Part shown: piece after piece, positions 34,604 through 43,204 of the stretch
Numbering within the stretch: position 1 is the stretch's first letter
How the letters are laid out: every line of letters starts with the position of its first letter
Assembly: GCA_023230525.1 (NCBI GenBank)
Contig: JALNXE010000001.1
Coordinates: 1-64,000, forward strand
Reading direction: 5' to 3'
DNA length: 64,000 nucleotides
DNA from: Desulfobulbaceae bacterium
Lineage (GTDB): Bacteria > Desulfobacterota > Desulfobulbia > Desulfobulbales > SURF-16
Notes under the pieces: model-generated
The model's input: only the letters and a program-made list of their open reading frames with translations
What the model was told of the DNA's origin: nothing
The model's database searches: none
Translations under genes and position numbers: made by a program

Positions 34604-36166
34604 ATGCCCTGCCTTGATGACCATCGAAAGGCGGCTGCTGAGGGAGTGGAAACTTTTCTCCTCATGCCGCCTTTTTCATTTTTCGATTTTATCGAAACCC
34701 GCTTTGGCGATTACGACAGTATCCGCCGCATTTTCTCCCTGGCCCGCTCTTTTCACGCCGAATCCCTTGTCCTTGAAAACATCCAACCCTGCGGTATCGT
34801 TGCCGAAGAAAACGAGGATATCCGTCAGCTGTTCCCCGCGTATTCCAACACCGGCCTCCTCCGGCTTTCATTCTGGAAAAGGCCGATTTCAACCGCCGAT
34901 TCCATTTCGCTCTTGGCCAATGACGATTTTGTCGGTTATGCCATAGTCAAAAGGGATACACCCAGTGGGGATGCCTCAAGCCAATGGCATGTTTTTGAGG
35001 CGGTTTTTCCCAAATACGATCACGCACATAATTGTGTCCCCCATCCGCAAACCTATCACCTTGCTGTCGACGGGCAGATTTTTGCAATCAAGGGATTGCT
35101 CTATTGCCAACAAAACGGCCTCAATAAAGCCTGCGCTCAGGTGGCGATACGAAGTCTCCTCTCCCGCATCCTGCCGGAAGGCGATATCTCGTATCGCCGG
35201 ATTAATGAAATCGCAGCGACAATCAAGCCTGGTTTCAACCCTCAGCTCGGGCTGAGCGTCCCGCAAATACGGCAAATATTCCATGAGGTCGGCCTTCTCT
35301 TTAACGACGTGGACTATAGTGAAAATGGAGGATTGCGAAAGGACCTGCCTTACCAGAAATTTGCCTATGCCGGTTTGGAGTCAGGCGGCGGCGCGCTGGT
35401 GGGATTTCGCCTTACAGGGCGGAATTTGCAGGAGGAGGCCAAGCATATCATCCCGATCTATGGCCATACCTTCAACAAGGACACTTGGGCACCGAATGCG
35501 GATATCTCCTATTTCCGGATAGGGGAAAACGTGGGTTATGTACCCAGCGAAAGTTGGACCAGCAGCTTTCTCGGTCACGATGATAACTTTGGCCCAAATT
35601 TCTGTATTCCCCGCCTATATATCGCACGAGACAAGGTGGACTATGTCATGGAGATTTTCCGGCCTGGGGTTTGTTACAGTGGCGTCCTGGCCGAGGCGCT
35701 GGCACTGGCCATTCTGTATTCTCTGCTGCCGTGTCTCACCGGTTCTGCGAACAAATGGATTCTCCGTCTCATTCAATGGACCAATAAACAACAGGTTGTG
35801 TTTCGCGCGCAAGCCATGACGCGAGATGAATATGTGAACCATCTGCAAGCGCTGCAGGATTGGGAAGGGAACAAAGAGAAAACGGACTTCTGTACTTTTC
35901 TTGTAAATGAAATGCCCCGCTTCATTTGGCTCGTCGAGATTTCCACACCGCAACTTTTCCCGGCCAACGAGCGAAAACTCGGAGAAATTGTTCTGGATGC
36001 GACCCGCAAGCTGAATCTGGGGGAAAATTTCTCCCACAATGACGTCTTTATGTTTGCCAGATTGCCAGGCAGTTACCTCTTCGGCGGTGACATCGTAGGC
36101 GACAACCCACAGTTTACCCCTGTACCGAGTGAACTACTATCGCATACCGAGCTGAGCAGACTTTAA
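34604..36166 (+). CDS. Large protein with papain-like (C39-like) cysteine peptidase pattern
   Basis: A 520-residue soluble protein I do not recognise as a named family. In its middle, YCQQNGLNKACAQVAIRSLL (about 170-190) places Gln-Asn before a Cys that opens a helix, as in papain-like folds. HIIPIYGHTFNKDTW (about 284-298) offers the His and a following Asp/Asn. The N-terminal third could be a separate domain. The ATG at 34604 has no Shine-Dalgarno but lies 3 bp after the small gene, which fits coupling. It sits at the left edge of the restriction island, so defence or toxin activity is possible but unproven. Confidence 0.5.
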   Translation: MPCLDDHRKAAAEGVETFLLMPPFSFFDFIETRFGDYDSIRRIFSLARSFHAESLVLENIQPCGIVAEENEDIRQLFPAYSNTGLLRLSFWKRPISTADSISLLANDDFVGYAIVKRDTPSGDASSQWHVFEAVFPKYDHAHNCVPHPQTYHLAVDGQIFAIKGLLYCQQNGLNKACAQVAIRSLLSRILPEGDISYRRINEIAATIKPGFNPQLGLSVPQIRQIFHEVGLLFNDVDYSENGGLRKDLPYQKFAYAGLESGGGALVGFRLTGRNLQEEAKHIIPIYGHTFNKDTWAPNADISYFRIGENVGYVPSESWTSSFLGHDDNFGPNFCIPRLYIARDKVDYVMEIFRPGVCYSGVLAEALALAILYSLLPCLTGSANKWILRLIQWTNKQQVVFRAQAMTRDEYVNHLQALQDWEGNKEKTDFCTFLVNEMPRFIWLVEISTPQLFPANERKLGEIVLDATRKLNLGENFSHNDVFMFARLPGSYLFGGDIVGDNPQFTPVPSELLSHTELSRL

Positions 36167-36443
36167 TCGGGGATATGGGAAATGGCCGGGGCGATGATGG
36201 CCAGTAAAAAAAGATAACGATTCAGAAAGCCCTTTTATGTGTTTTTCGCCGTTGCGTTTGGATTTCCCAAAAAACTTGGCTGACGATGGGGGGAGGCCAT
36301 AGAATTCAGGAATAATGACAACTTGCGATTTTGCTTAAATGGTTGATATTGCCGATGGATCTGATGATGTTATCAATTTTCTGCTTATCATTCCCTGTTG
36401 TAATGATATCAAGTTAGAAATGCATAGACTGCCCTATATTTCA
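36167..36443. other. Gap upstream of hsdR
   Basis: No gene is seen in this part of the roughly 410-bp gap between the peptidase-like gene and hsdR. Base composition changes from mixed to markedly GC-rich at hsdR. Confidence 0.5.
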
Positions 36444-36487
36444 TTGTCAAGAATGTTAGGTTGGAGTAGATATCAAGAAACTTGATA
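36444..36487 (+). promoter_or_regulatory. Promoter with overlapping palindromic operator for hsd operon
   Basis: TTGTCA (36444-36449) and TAGATA (36467-36472) are 17 bp apart. A perfect palindrome TATCAAG-AAA-CTTGATA (36471-36487) covers the end of the -10 and the start site. It could bind a controller that limits restriction gene expression. Confidence 0.55.
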
Positions 36488-36575
36488 ATATCTTGTTATG
36501 CGGCCACACCACGTCAGCAGAGAACACCACAAAGTGAAATGCTTGAGAATGTCCGAAGGTAGGAAATGACCAACA

Positions 36576-39500
36576 ATGACTGAACAAAAAATCGAGCAAA
36601 GCTTCATCGACAAACTGACGGAGCTAAAATACACCTACCGCCCGGACATCACGAACCGCGCCGAGCTGGAGTGCAACTTCCGCGAAAAGTTCGAAGCCCT
36701 GAACCGCGTCCGCCTCACCGAGGGCGAGTTTACCCGCCTGCTCGACGAGATCGTCACCTCGGATGTCTTTATGGCCGCCCGTACCCTGCGGGAGCGCAAT
36801 GCCTTTACCCGCGACGACGGCACGCCACTGAACTACACCCTCGTTAATATTAAGGACTGGTGTAAGAACACCTTCGAGGTCGTCAACCAGCTCCGTATCA
36901 ACACCGACTACAGCCACCACCGCTACGACGTCCTCATTCTCATCAACGGCGTTCCCTGTGTTCAGATCGAGCTGAAGGCCCTCAGCATCAATCCGCGCCG
37001 TGCCATGGAGCAGATTGTCGATTACAAGAACGACCCCGGCAACGGCTACACCAAGACCCTTCTCTGCTTCCTCCAGCTCTTCATCGTCAGCAACCGGAGC
37101 GACACCTGGTATTTCGCCAACAACAACCGCCGCCACTTCAGCTTCAACGCTGAGGAGCGCTTCCTGCCCGTCTATCAGTTCGCCGCCGAGGACAACCAGA
37201 AGATCACCCACCTCGACAGCTTTGCCGAGACCTTCCTCGTCAAATGCGATCTGGGGCGGATGATCAGCCGCTACATGGTGCTCATCGCCAGCGAACAAAA
37301 GCTCATGATGATGCGGCCGTATCAGGTCTATGCCGTGATGCGGATCGTGGACTGCATCCATCAAAACTGCGGCAACGGCTACATCTGGCACACCACCGGC
37401 AGCGGCAAGACGCTCACCTCCTTCAAAGCCTCCACCCTGCTCAAGGATAATCCCGACATCGAGAAATGCCTCTTCGTCGTGGACCGCAAGGACCTCGACC
37501 GGCAGACTCGCGAGGAGTTTAACAAGTTCCAGGAAGGCTGCGTCGAGGAAAACACCAACACCGGCTCACTCGTCCGCCGCCTCCTCTCCGACGACTACGC
37601 CGACAAGGTCATCGTCACCACCATCCAAAAGCTCGGCCTCGCGCTGGATGAGAACAGCAAGCGCAATAAGCAGCAGAAAAAAGACGGCAGGCAGACCTAC
37701 AAGGAGCAGCTCGAACCGCTGCGCGACAAGCGCATCGTCTTCATCTTCGACGAGTGCCACCGCTCCCAATTCGGCGAGAACCACAAGGCCATCAAAGAGT
37801 TCTTCCCCAAGGCCCAGCTCTTTGGCTTCACCGGCACTCCCATCTTTGAGGAAAACGCCAGCCGGGTGAAGATCGAGGACCAGCAGGCCTCCATGCAGAC
37901 CACCGTGGAGCTCTTCCAAAAGCAACTCCACGCCTACACCATCACCCACGCCATCGAAGACGGGAACGTCCTCCGTTTCCATGTCGATTACTTCAAACCG
38001 GAAGGCGAAAAGCTGCCCAAGCCCGGAGAAGCCCTCGAAAAGAAAAAGATCATTGAGGCCATCCTCGCCAAGCACGACGCCGCCACCGGCCAGCGCCGCT
38101 TCAATGCCCTGCTCGCCACCGCCTCCATCAACGACGCCATCGAATACCACCGCCTCTTCGCCGAGATTCAGGCGGAAAAGCAGGCCTCCGACCCCGATTT
38201 CCAGCCGCTGAATATCGCCTGTGTCTTCTCCCCGCCCGCCGAGGGCGATGCCGATGTGAAGCAGATTCAGGAAGACCTGCCACAGGAGAAGGAGGACAAC
38301 GCCGTCGAGCCCGAGCAGAAAAAAACCGCCCTCAAGGCCATCCTTGCCGACTACAACGCCCGCTACGGTACCAACCACACCCTCGGCGAGTTCGACCTCT
38401 ACTATCAGGACGTGCAAAAGCGCATCAAAGACCAGCAGTGGCCCAAGGCCGACCTGCCCCACGCGCAGAAAATCGACATCACCATCGTGGTGGACATGCT
38501 GCTCACCGGCTTCGATTCCAAATACCTGAACACCCTCTACGTGGACAAGAACCTCAAGCACCACGGCTTGATCCAGGCCTTCTCCCGCACCAACCGCGTG
38601 CTCAACGGCACCAAGCCCTACGGCAACATCCTCGACTTCCGCCAGCAGCAGGACGCTGTGGATGCCGCCATCGCCCTCTTCTCCGGCGAAAAGACCGGCC
38701 CGCAGGCCCGCGAAATCTGGCTGGTGGACAAGGCCCCCGTCGTCATCCAGAAGTTAGAGGCCGCCGTGCAGAAACTCGACGCCTTCATGAAATCCCAGGG
38801 CCTAGCCACCGCCCCGGAGGCCGTGCCCAATCTCAAGGGCGACGAAGCCCGCGCCGCCTTCATCAACCACTTCAAGGAAGTGCAGCGCCTCAAAACCCAG
38901 CTCGACCAATACACCGACCTCACCGACGACAACGCCGCCGCCATCGAGCACATCCTGCCCGAGGAAAACCTGCTCGGCTTCCGCGGGGCCTATCTGGAAA
39001 CCGCCCAGCGCCTCAAAGCCCAGCAGGGCAAAGGCAGCGACAAACCCGCGCCAGACGGCGTGGACCAGCTCGACTTCGAGTTCGTCCTCTTTGCCTCCGC
39101 CCTCATTGATTACGACTACATCATGGGCCTCATCTCCCGCTTCTCTGAAGCGACGCCGGGCAAGCAGAAGATGAGCCGCGAGCAGCTCATCGGCCTCATC
39201 CAGTCCGATGCCAAGTTCATGAACGAGCGCGAGGACATCGCCGCCTACATCAGTACCCTGAAAGCAGGCGAAGGCCTCTCTGAGGCCGCCATCCGCGACG
39301 GCTACACCCGTTTCAAGGCGGAAAAAGACGCCGCCGAACTCGCCGCCATCGCCGCCAAGCACCGCCTCGCCACCCCCGCCCTGCAAAGCTTCGTGGACGG
39401 CATCCTGCAACGGATGATTTTCGACGGCGAGCAGTTGGGCGACCTCATGGCTCCGCTGGAACTCGGCTGGAAAGCCCGCACACAGGCCGAACTCGCCCTC

Positions 39501-39578
39501 ATGGCAGACCTGCACCCCCTGCTCACCAAACGCGCCCAAGGCCGCGACATCTCAGGACTCAGCGCGTATGAGCAATAA
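36576..39578 (+). CDS. hsdR: Type I restriction enzyme R subunit
   Basis: A 1000-residue motor-nuclease subunit. It has an N-terminal PD-(D/E)XK nuclease (YDVLILINGVPCVQIELKA, about 112-131), the ATPase motif HTTGSGKTLTS, the DEAD-like FIFDECHRSQFG, motif III GFTGTP and later helicase motifs (TIVVDMLLTGFDSKYLNTLY). It cuts unmodified DNA after translocation and needs HsdM and HsdS. The coding DNA is GC-rich, unlike the rest of the element, which suggests separate acquisition. Its stop overlaps the hsdS start. Confidence 0.95.
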   Translation: MTEQKIEQSFIDKLTELKYTYRPDITNRAELECNFREKFEALNRVRLTEGEFTRLLDEIVTSDVFMAARTLRERNAFTRDDGTPLNYTLVNIKDWCKNTFEVVNQLRINTDYSHHRYDVLILINGVPCVQIELKALSINPRRAMEQIVDYKNDPGNGYTKTLLCFLQLFIVSNRSDTWYFANNNRRHFSFNAEERFLPVYQFAAEDNQKITHLDSFAETFLVKCDLGRMISRYMVLIASEQKLMMMRPYQVYAVMRIVDCIHQNCGNGYIWHTTGSGKTLTSFKASTLLKDNPDIEKCLFVVDRKDLDRQTREEFNKFQEGCVEENTNTGSLVRRLLSDDYADKVIVTTIQKLGLALDENSKRNKQQKKDGRQTYKEQLEPLRDKRIVFIFDECHRSQFGENHKAIKEFFPKAQLFGFTGTPIFEENASRVKIEDQQASMQTTVELFQKQLHAYTITHAIEDGNVLRFHVDYFKPEGEKLPKPGEALEKKKIIEAILAKHDAATGQRRFNALLATASINDAIEYHRLFAEIQAEKQASDPDFQPLNIACVFSPPAEGDADVKQIQEDLPQEKEDNAVEPEQKKTALKAILADYNARYGTNHTLGEFDLYYQDVQKRIKDQQWPKADLPHAQKIDITIVVDMLLTGFDSKYLNTLYVDKNLKHHGLIQAFSRTNRVLNGTKPYGNILDFRQQQDAVDAAIALFSGEKTGPQAREIWLVDKAPVVIQKLEAAVQKLDAFMKSQGLATAPEAVPNLKGDEARAAFINHFKEVQRLKTQLDQYTDLTDDNAAAIEHILPEENLLGFRGAYLETAQRLKAQQGKGSDKPAPDGVDQLDFEFVLFASALIDYDYIMGLISRFSEATPGKQKMSREQLIGLIQSDAKFMNEREDIAAYISTLKAGEGLSEAAIRDGYTRFKAEKDAAELAAIAAKHRLATPALQSFVDGILQRMIFDGEQLGDLMAPLELGWKARTQAELALMADLHPLLTKRAQGRDISGLSAYEQ

Positions 39579-40857
39579 GACGAAAACCACGACCCCGAAG
39601 CCCGACGGCAAAACCGCGTTGACGCCCAAGCTACGCTTTTCGGAGTTCCGGGATGCGGAGGGGTGGGACACCACGCCCGGCGATGAGTTGTTCGAGCAGA
39701 TTAACAACCGCCAAGCCCCAGCCGGGCTTCCGATTCTCGCCATCACGCAAGAGCACGGAGCCATTCCCCGCGACCTCATCGACTATCACGTCTCGGTGAC
39801 TGATAAGAGCGTCGAAACCTACAAGGAGGTTCGGCCCGGAGATTTCATCATCAGCCTTAGATCCTTCCAAGGCGGCATCGAATATTCCGATTACCACGGC
39901 ATTTGCAGCCCAGCCTATGTCATTCTTCGCAAAAGAGCCGAGCTGTCCGACCTGTTCTTCAAGCAACACTTCAAATCCCACAGATTCATTCAACAGTTAA
40001 CGAAAAATCTCGAAGGCCTTCGAGATGGGAAAATGGTCAGTTACAAACAGTTTTCCGAACTGCTGCTGCTGAATCCCTCTCCCCCCGAACAACAAAAAAT
40101 CGCCGAGTGCCTGAACTCCGTGGACGAGCTGATTACCGCCCAAGCCCGGAAACTGGACGCGCTCAAGACCCATAAAAAAGGGCTGATGCAGCAGCTTTTC
40201 CCCCGCGAAGGCGAAACCCAACCCCGCCTCCGCTTCCCCGAATTCCAAAACGCCGGGGAGTGGGACGGGCAACCCTTGAAAGAAGTATTCTCGATTTTCC
40301 AAGGTTTTGCCTTTTCAAGCAATGATAGCGTCGATCGAGGAAGTCGATGGCTGAAAATTGCAGATGTCGGAATACAACGGATGAACCACGATGCACCATC
40401 GTTTTTGCCCGTTGATTACAAGGAACGCTTCGCAAAGTTTTCAGTTAGACAGGGCGACTATGTGATTGCTTTAACTCGTCCGATCTTGAGCGGTCAGCTC
40501 AAGATAGCTCAAGTTGATAACATTTTTGATGGTGCTCTTTTGAACCAACGTGTTGGCAAACTCATAACCTCCCATCACCCGGCTTTTGTCTTTTTTCTGC
40601 TTCAAAGTTGGAAATTAATAGGTGACATCGAGAAGAGCATTTCAGGTAACGATCCCCCAAATCTGTCGGCGCAACAAATCGAAGGCATCAAAACTTATGT
40701 TCCGCAACTCCCTGAACAACAACGCATCGCCGACTGCCTCACCAGCCTCGACGACCTCATCGCCGCGCAAACCCAAAAGCTCGAAGCCCTCAAGACCCAC
40801 AAGAAAGGGCTGATGCAGCAGCTTTTCCCATCCCCCGACACAAAACAGCGGCATTAA
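39568..40857 (+). CDS. hsdS: Type I restriction enzyme specificity subunit
   Basis: A 429-residue subunit with two target-recognition domains separated by conserved helices. The central repeat (PPEQQKIAECLNSVDELITA, then KTHKKGLMQQLFP, about 170-212) is echoed at the C-terminus (LPEQQRIADCLTSLDDLIAA). The helices set the spacing of the two half-sites and bind HsdM. The last 122 bp of this gene are repeated almost exactly at 43064-43185. It overlaps hsdR by 11 bp. Confidence 0.93.
   Translation: MSNKTKTTTPKPDGKTALTPKLRFSEFRDAEGWDTTPGDELFEQINNRQAPAGLPILAITQEHGAIPRDLIDYHVSVTDKSVETYKEVRPGDFIISLRSFQGGIEYSDYHGICSPAYVILRKRAELSDLFFKQHFKSHRFIQQLTKNLEGLRDGKMVSYKQFSELLLLNPSPPEQQKIAECLNSVDELITAQARKLDALKTHKKGLMQQLFPREGETQPRLRFPEFQNAGEWDGQPLKEVFSIFQGFAFSSNDSVDRGSRWLKIADVGIQRMNHDAPSFLPVDYKERFAKFSVRQGDYVIALTRPILSGQLKIAQVDNIFDGALLNQRVGKLITSHHPAFVFFLLQSWKLIGDIEKSISGNDPPNLSAQQIEGIKTYVPQLPEQQRIADCLTSLDDLIAAQTQKLEALKTHKKGLMQQLFPSPDTKQRH
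40714..40835 (+). repeat. 122-bp direct repeat, copy 1 (3' end of hsdS)
   Basis: Identical to 43064-43185 at 120 of 122 positions. The pair brackets the ParB-like/Dam cassette, with copies 2350 bp apart. Confidence 0.9.
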
Positions 40858-40878
40858 TCTCAACACGAGTCCGACCAA

Positions 40879-42141
40879 ATGAAACACCATGAACAAATAA
40901 TCAAGGTAACTGACCTTCACTTGGATCAGGAAAACCCGCGTTTCCCTCCAGTCAATACCCAACGAGAAGCAATCAACGCAATGTTGGCGGATCAAGGAGA
41001 GAAGATTGCCACCCTGGCGTTGGATGTCTTTCAAAACGGACTCAACCCGAGCACCAAACTAATCATATTCAAGGCGGGGGCGCACTTTGTTGATGGTGAC
41101 GGCAATCGAAGGCTAACGGCGCTAAAAATCTTGGAGACGCCATCACTGGCAGACGCGTTCCCCAAGATTCGAAAAAGGATTGATGCAATTCTGAAACGGA
41201 CTGGCGCAGTGCCGACAGAAGTTGGGTGTGTGATTTTCAGTGATCGCAACGCTGCACGGCACTGGATATCGATTAACCACGGCGGCGAACAAGAGGGGCG
41301 TGGTCAGACTAATTGGAATGCTGAACAAAAAGACCGTTTCGAGCGCAAACCCTCGATAGGCTTAGAGGCATTAGACCTCTTGACGCATAAGGGCCACATT
41401 ACCACTGCCGACAAGTCACAAGTGAACAAGTCAACCTTAGACCGCTTGTTGAGCTACAAGGAAGTGAAGTCGGAATTGTCTATCTCCAAGAAAGGTGATC
41501 ACTTCGCTTTTGGAAATGTCGATCACCTGCGAAAAGTAGTTTTGAACCTGAGGGGCAAGGCTGTTGATGAGGTTTACACGGCAACGAAAGGAAATAAATT
41601 CGTCCAGGAAGCGATTGCCTCGCCTGGAACTGCCCCTGCAGATACAGGAGGTAATTCCACAGCCGGGCCCGGAAATCCACCTAATGGGGAACCCGGCCAA
41701 GGAAGCCGTTCCCGGAGGATAAAGAAACCGAGCCTTCCTGTTTTTGGAGGCAAACTGTCTCTTAAGACGGGCCACGTTAACAACCTATACCGCGATGTCG
41801 AAAGTCTGCATGACTTCTATCAAACAGAAAAAAGCCGACTCTCCGCGGATTTTATTGTGATCATCAGGATGTCTTTGAGAATGCTGGCTGAGACTGCCGC
41901 GAAAGACACGAAAAAGGATCTCAAAGATTACCTAACAGAGCATTTCGATGCCGCAAAAAAATCTTTGGACCAGAACGCAAAAACCACCTTGTCGAACCAA
42001 AGTGTGAGCAAGAATTCAATCGTTAAACTTTTTCACACTGGTGCCCACGATTACCACAATTCAAAGAACGCGGAACAGGCGTTTGCGCTTTCGATTATTC
42101 TCGGGGCAATACTAACCCTTAGCCACGGGAAACAACCATGA
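40879..42141 (+). CDS. ParB/sulfiredoxin-fold protein
   Basis: A 420-residue protein. The N-terminus has the ParB/Srx pattern (VTDLHLDQENPRFPPV, then FVDGDGNRRLTALKIL), a fold that binds nucleotides and is found in partition and in phage-defence proteins. A Gly/Pro-rich linker near 255-275 leads to a C-terminal helical domain. Its stop overlaps the start of the Dam-type gene (ATGA), so the two work as a pair. The GC content is lower than the surrounding hsd genes. It is not a partition ParB by context. Confidence 0.65.
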   Translation: MKHHEQIIKVTDLHLDQENPRFPPVNTQREAINAMLADQGEKIATLALDVFQNGLNPSTKLIIFKAGAHFVDGDGNRRLTALKILETPSLADAFPKIRKRIDAILKRTGAVPTEVGCVIFSDRNAARHWISINHGGEQEGRGQTNWNAEQKDRFERKPSIGLEALDLLTHKGHITTADKSQVNKSTLDRLLSYKEVKSELSISKKGDHFAFGNVDHLRKVVLNLRGKAVDEVYTATKGNKFVQEAIASPGTAPADTGGNSTAGPGNPPNGEPGQGSRSRRIKKPSLPVFGGKLSLKTGHVNNLYRDVESLHDFYQTEKSRLSADFIVIIRMSLRMLAETAAKDTKKDLKDYLTEHFDAAKKSLDQNAKTTLSNQSVSKNSIVKLFHTGAHDYHNSKNAEQAFALSIILGAILTLSHGKQP

Positions 42142-42998
42142 GCATTGCTCATTCACCGCTCCGATATCCGGGAGGGAAAAACTGCATTTTTCCATTCGTT
42201 TCGAGCTTGATCGCCGAGAATAGATTGACCGGCTGTAAATATATTGAGCCTTACGCAGGTGGTGCAGGATTAGCGTTACGCCTCCTTTTTGAGGAATATG
42301 CGGGAACGATAGTCATCAACGACTTGGATCCTTTGGTTCATGCTTTTTGGCGCATGTGCATTAACGAGCCGGAGCGTTTCATCGGCTGGATCGAAAGAAC
42401 GCCAGTCTCAGTTGCCACATGGAAAAAGTGTAAAGAAAAAATTCGGCGGGTAAACACCGAGGATGACTTCGAATTGGCGACCTCATTTTTTTTTCTGAAT
42501 CGGACGAATGTTTCCGGGGTTTTGAAGGGAGGTGTGATCGGTGGAATTGACCAAACGGGAAATTACAAAATCGACGCCAGGTTCAATAAGGTGGAGCTGA
42601 TACGAAAGGTCGAGAAGATCGCACGTTTTTCCAACCGCATCCGTGTCGCAAACCTTGATGGTGTCGAGTTGATCAAAAGCTGCGCAGCAGGCACGACTGA
42701 ATCCTTTATCTACCTTGATCCACCCTACTACCAGAAGGGAGCAAATCTATACCTCAATGCCTTCAAAGATGCGGATCACGAGAAGTTAGCCAAATATGTC
42801 AGCAAGCTATCCACCCCATGGTTGCTCTCATATGACAATCATTCCTTCATCACGAACCTATACCAGCGGTTTGAGAAGCGGGCTTATAAGTTGCAGCACT
42901 CGACTTCCAACAAGATTGGTGACGAGGTACTGATCTTTTCCAAAAAGACCAAATTTCAGGAGTCGCTGGGTCATCTTACCTCTGTGGTTACCCTCTGA
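42138..42998 (+). CDS. DNA adenine methylase, D12 (Dam) class
   Basis: A 286-residue N6-adenine methyltransferase. The motifs run in the alpha-group order: LRYPGGKN at the N-terminus, the SAM loop EPYAGGAGLALRLLF (about 38-52) and the catalytic DPPYYQKG (about 194-201). No restriction gene specific to it is seen, so it may be an orphan, an anti-restriction enzyme or part of a defence pair with the ParB-like protein. The target sequence is not predictable from here. Confidence 0.85.
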   Translation: MSIAHSPLRYPGGKNCIFPFVSSLIAENRLTGCKYIEPYAGGAGLALRLLFEEYAGTIVINDLDPLVHAFWRMCINEPERFIGWIERTPVSVATWKKCKEKIRRVNTEDDFELATSFFFLNRTNVSGVLKGGVIGGIDQTGNYKIDARFNKVELIRKVEKIARFSNRIRVANLDGVELIKSCAAGTTESFIYLDPPYYQKGANLYLNAFKDADHEKLAKYVSKLSTPWLLSYDNHSFITNLYQRFEKRAYKLQHSTSNKIGDEVLIFSKKTKFQESLGHLTSVVTL

Positions 42999-43012
42999 CC
43001 CCCACCAGCATC

Positions 43013-43204
43013 ATGACCGACACCAACCAAAAACAACTGGGCAAGACCCTCTGGAACATCGCAGAACAACAACGCATCGCCGACTGCCTCACCAGCCTCG
43101 ACGACCTCATCGCCGCGCAAACCCACAAGCTCGACGCCCTCAAGACCCACAAGAAAGGGCTGATGCAGCAGCTTTTCCCATCCCCGGAGGAGGTTGAAGC
43201 ATGA
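43013..43204 (+). pseudogene. In-frame hsdM'-'hsdS chimeric remnant
   Basis: This 63-codon frame starts like HsdM (MTDTNQKQLGKTLWNIA, compare MTDQDQKQLGKTLWNIA at 45335) and continues as the C-terminus of HsdS (EQQRIADCLTSLDDLIAA). It has the first 17 residues of one subunit joined to the last 45 of the other, so it is a deletion or recombination scar. It overlaps the next gene (ATGA) and may still serve to couple translation. A function for the peptide is unlikely. Confidence 0.85.
43064..43185 (+). repeat. 122-bp direct repeat, copy 2
   Basis: The second copy of the hsdS 3' segment, differing from 40714-40835 at only two bases (A to C each time). The near identity implies recent duplication or ongoing gene conversion. 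Confidence 0.9.

Noticed and set aside
36624..38564. Long minus-strand frames opposite hsdR (255 and 332 codons)
   Set aside because: They mirror a high-GC coding strand, are full of low-complexity Val/Gly/Leu, and hsdR is unmistakable on the other strand.
43013..43204. A working small HsdS-like protein
   Set aside because: Its start is the N-terminus of HsdM and it lacks any target-recognition domain; it is a recombination scar.
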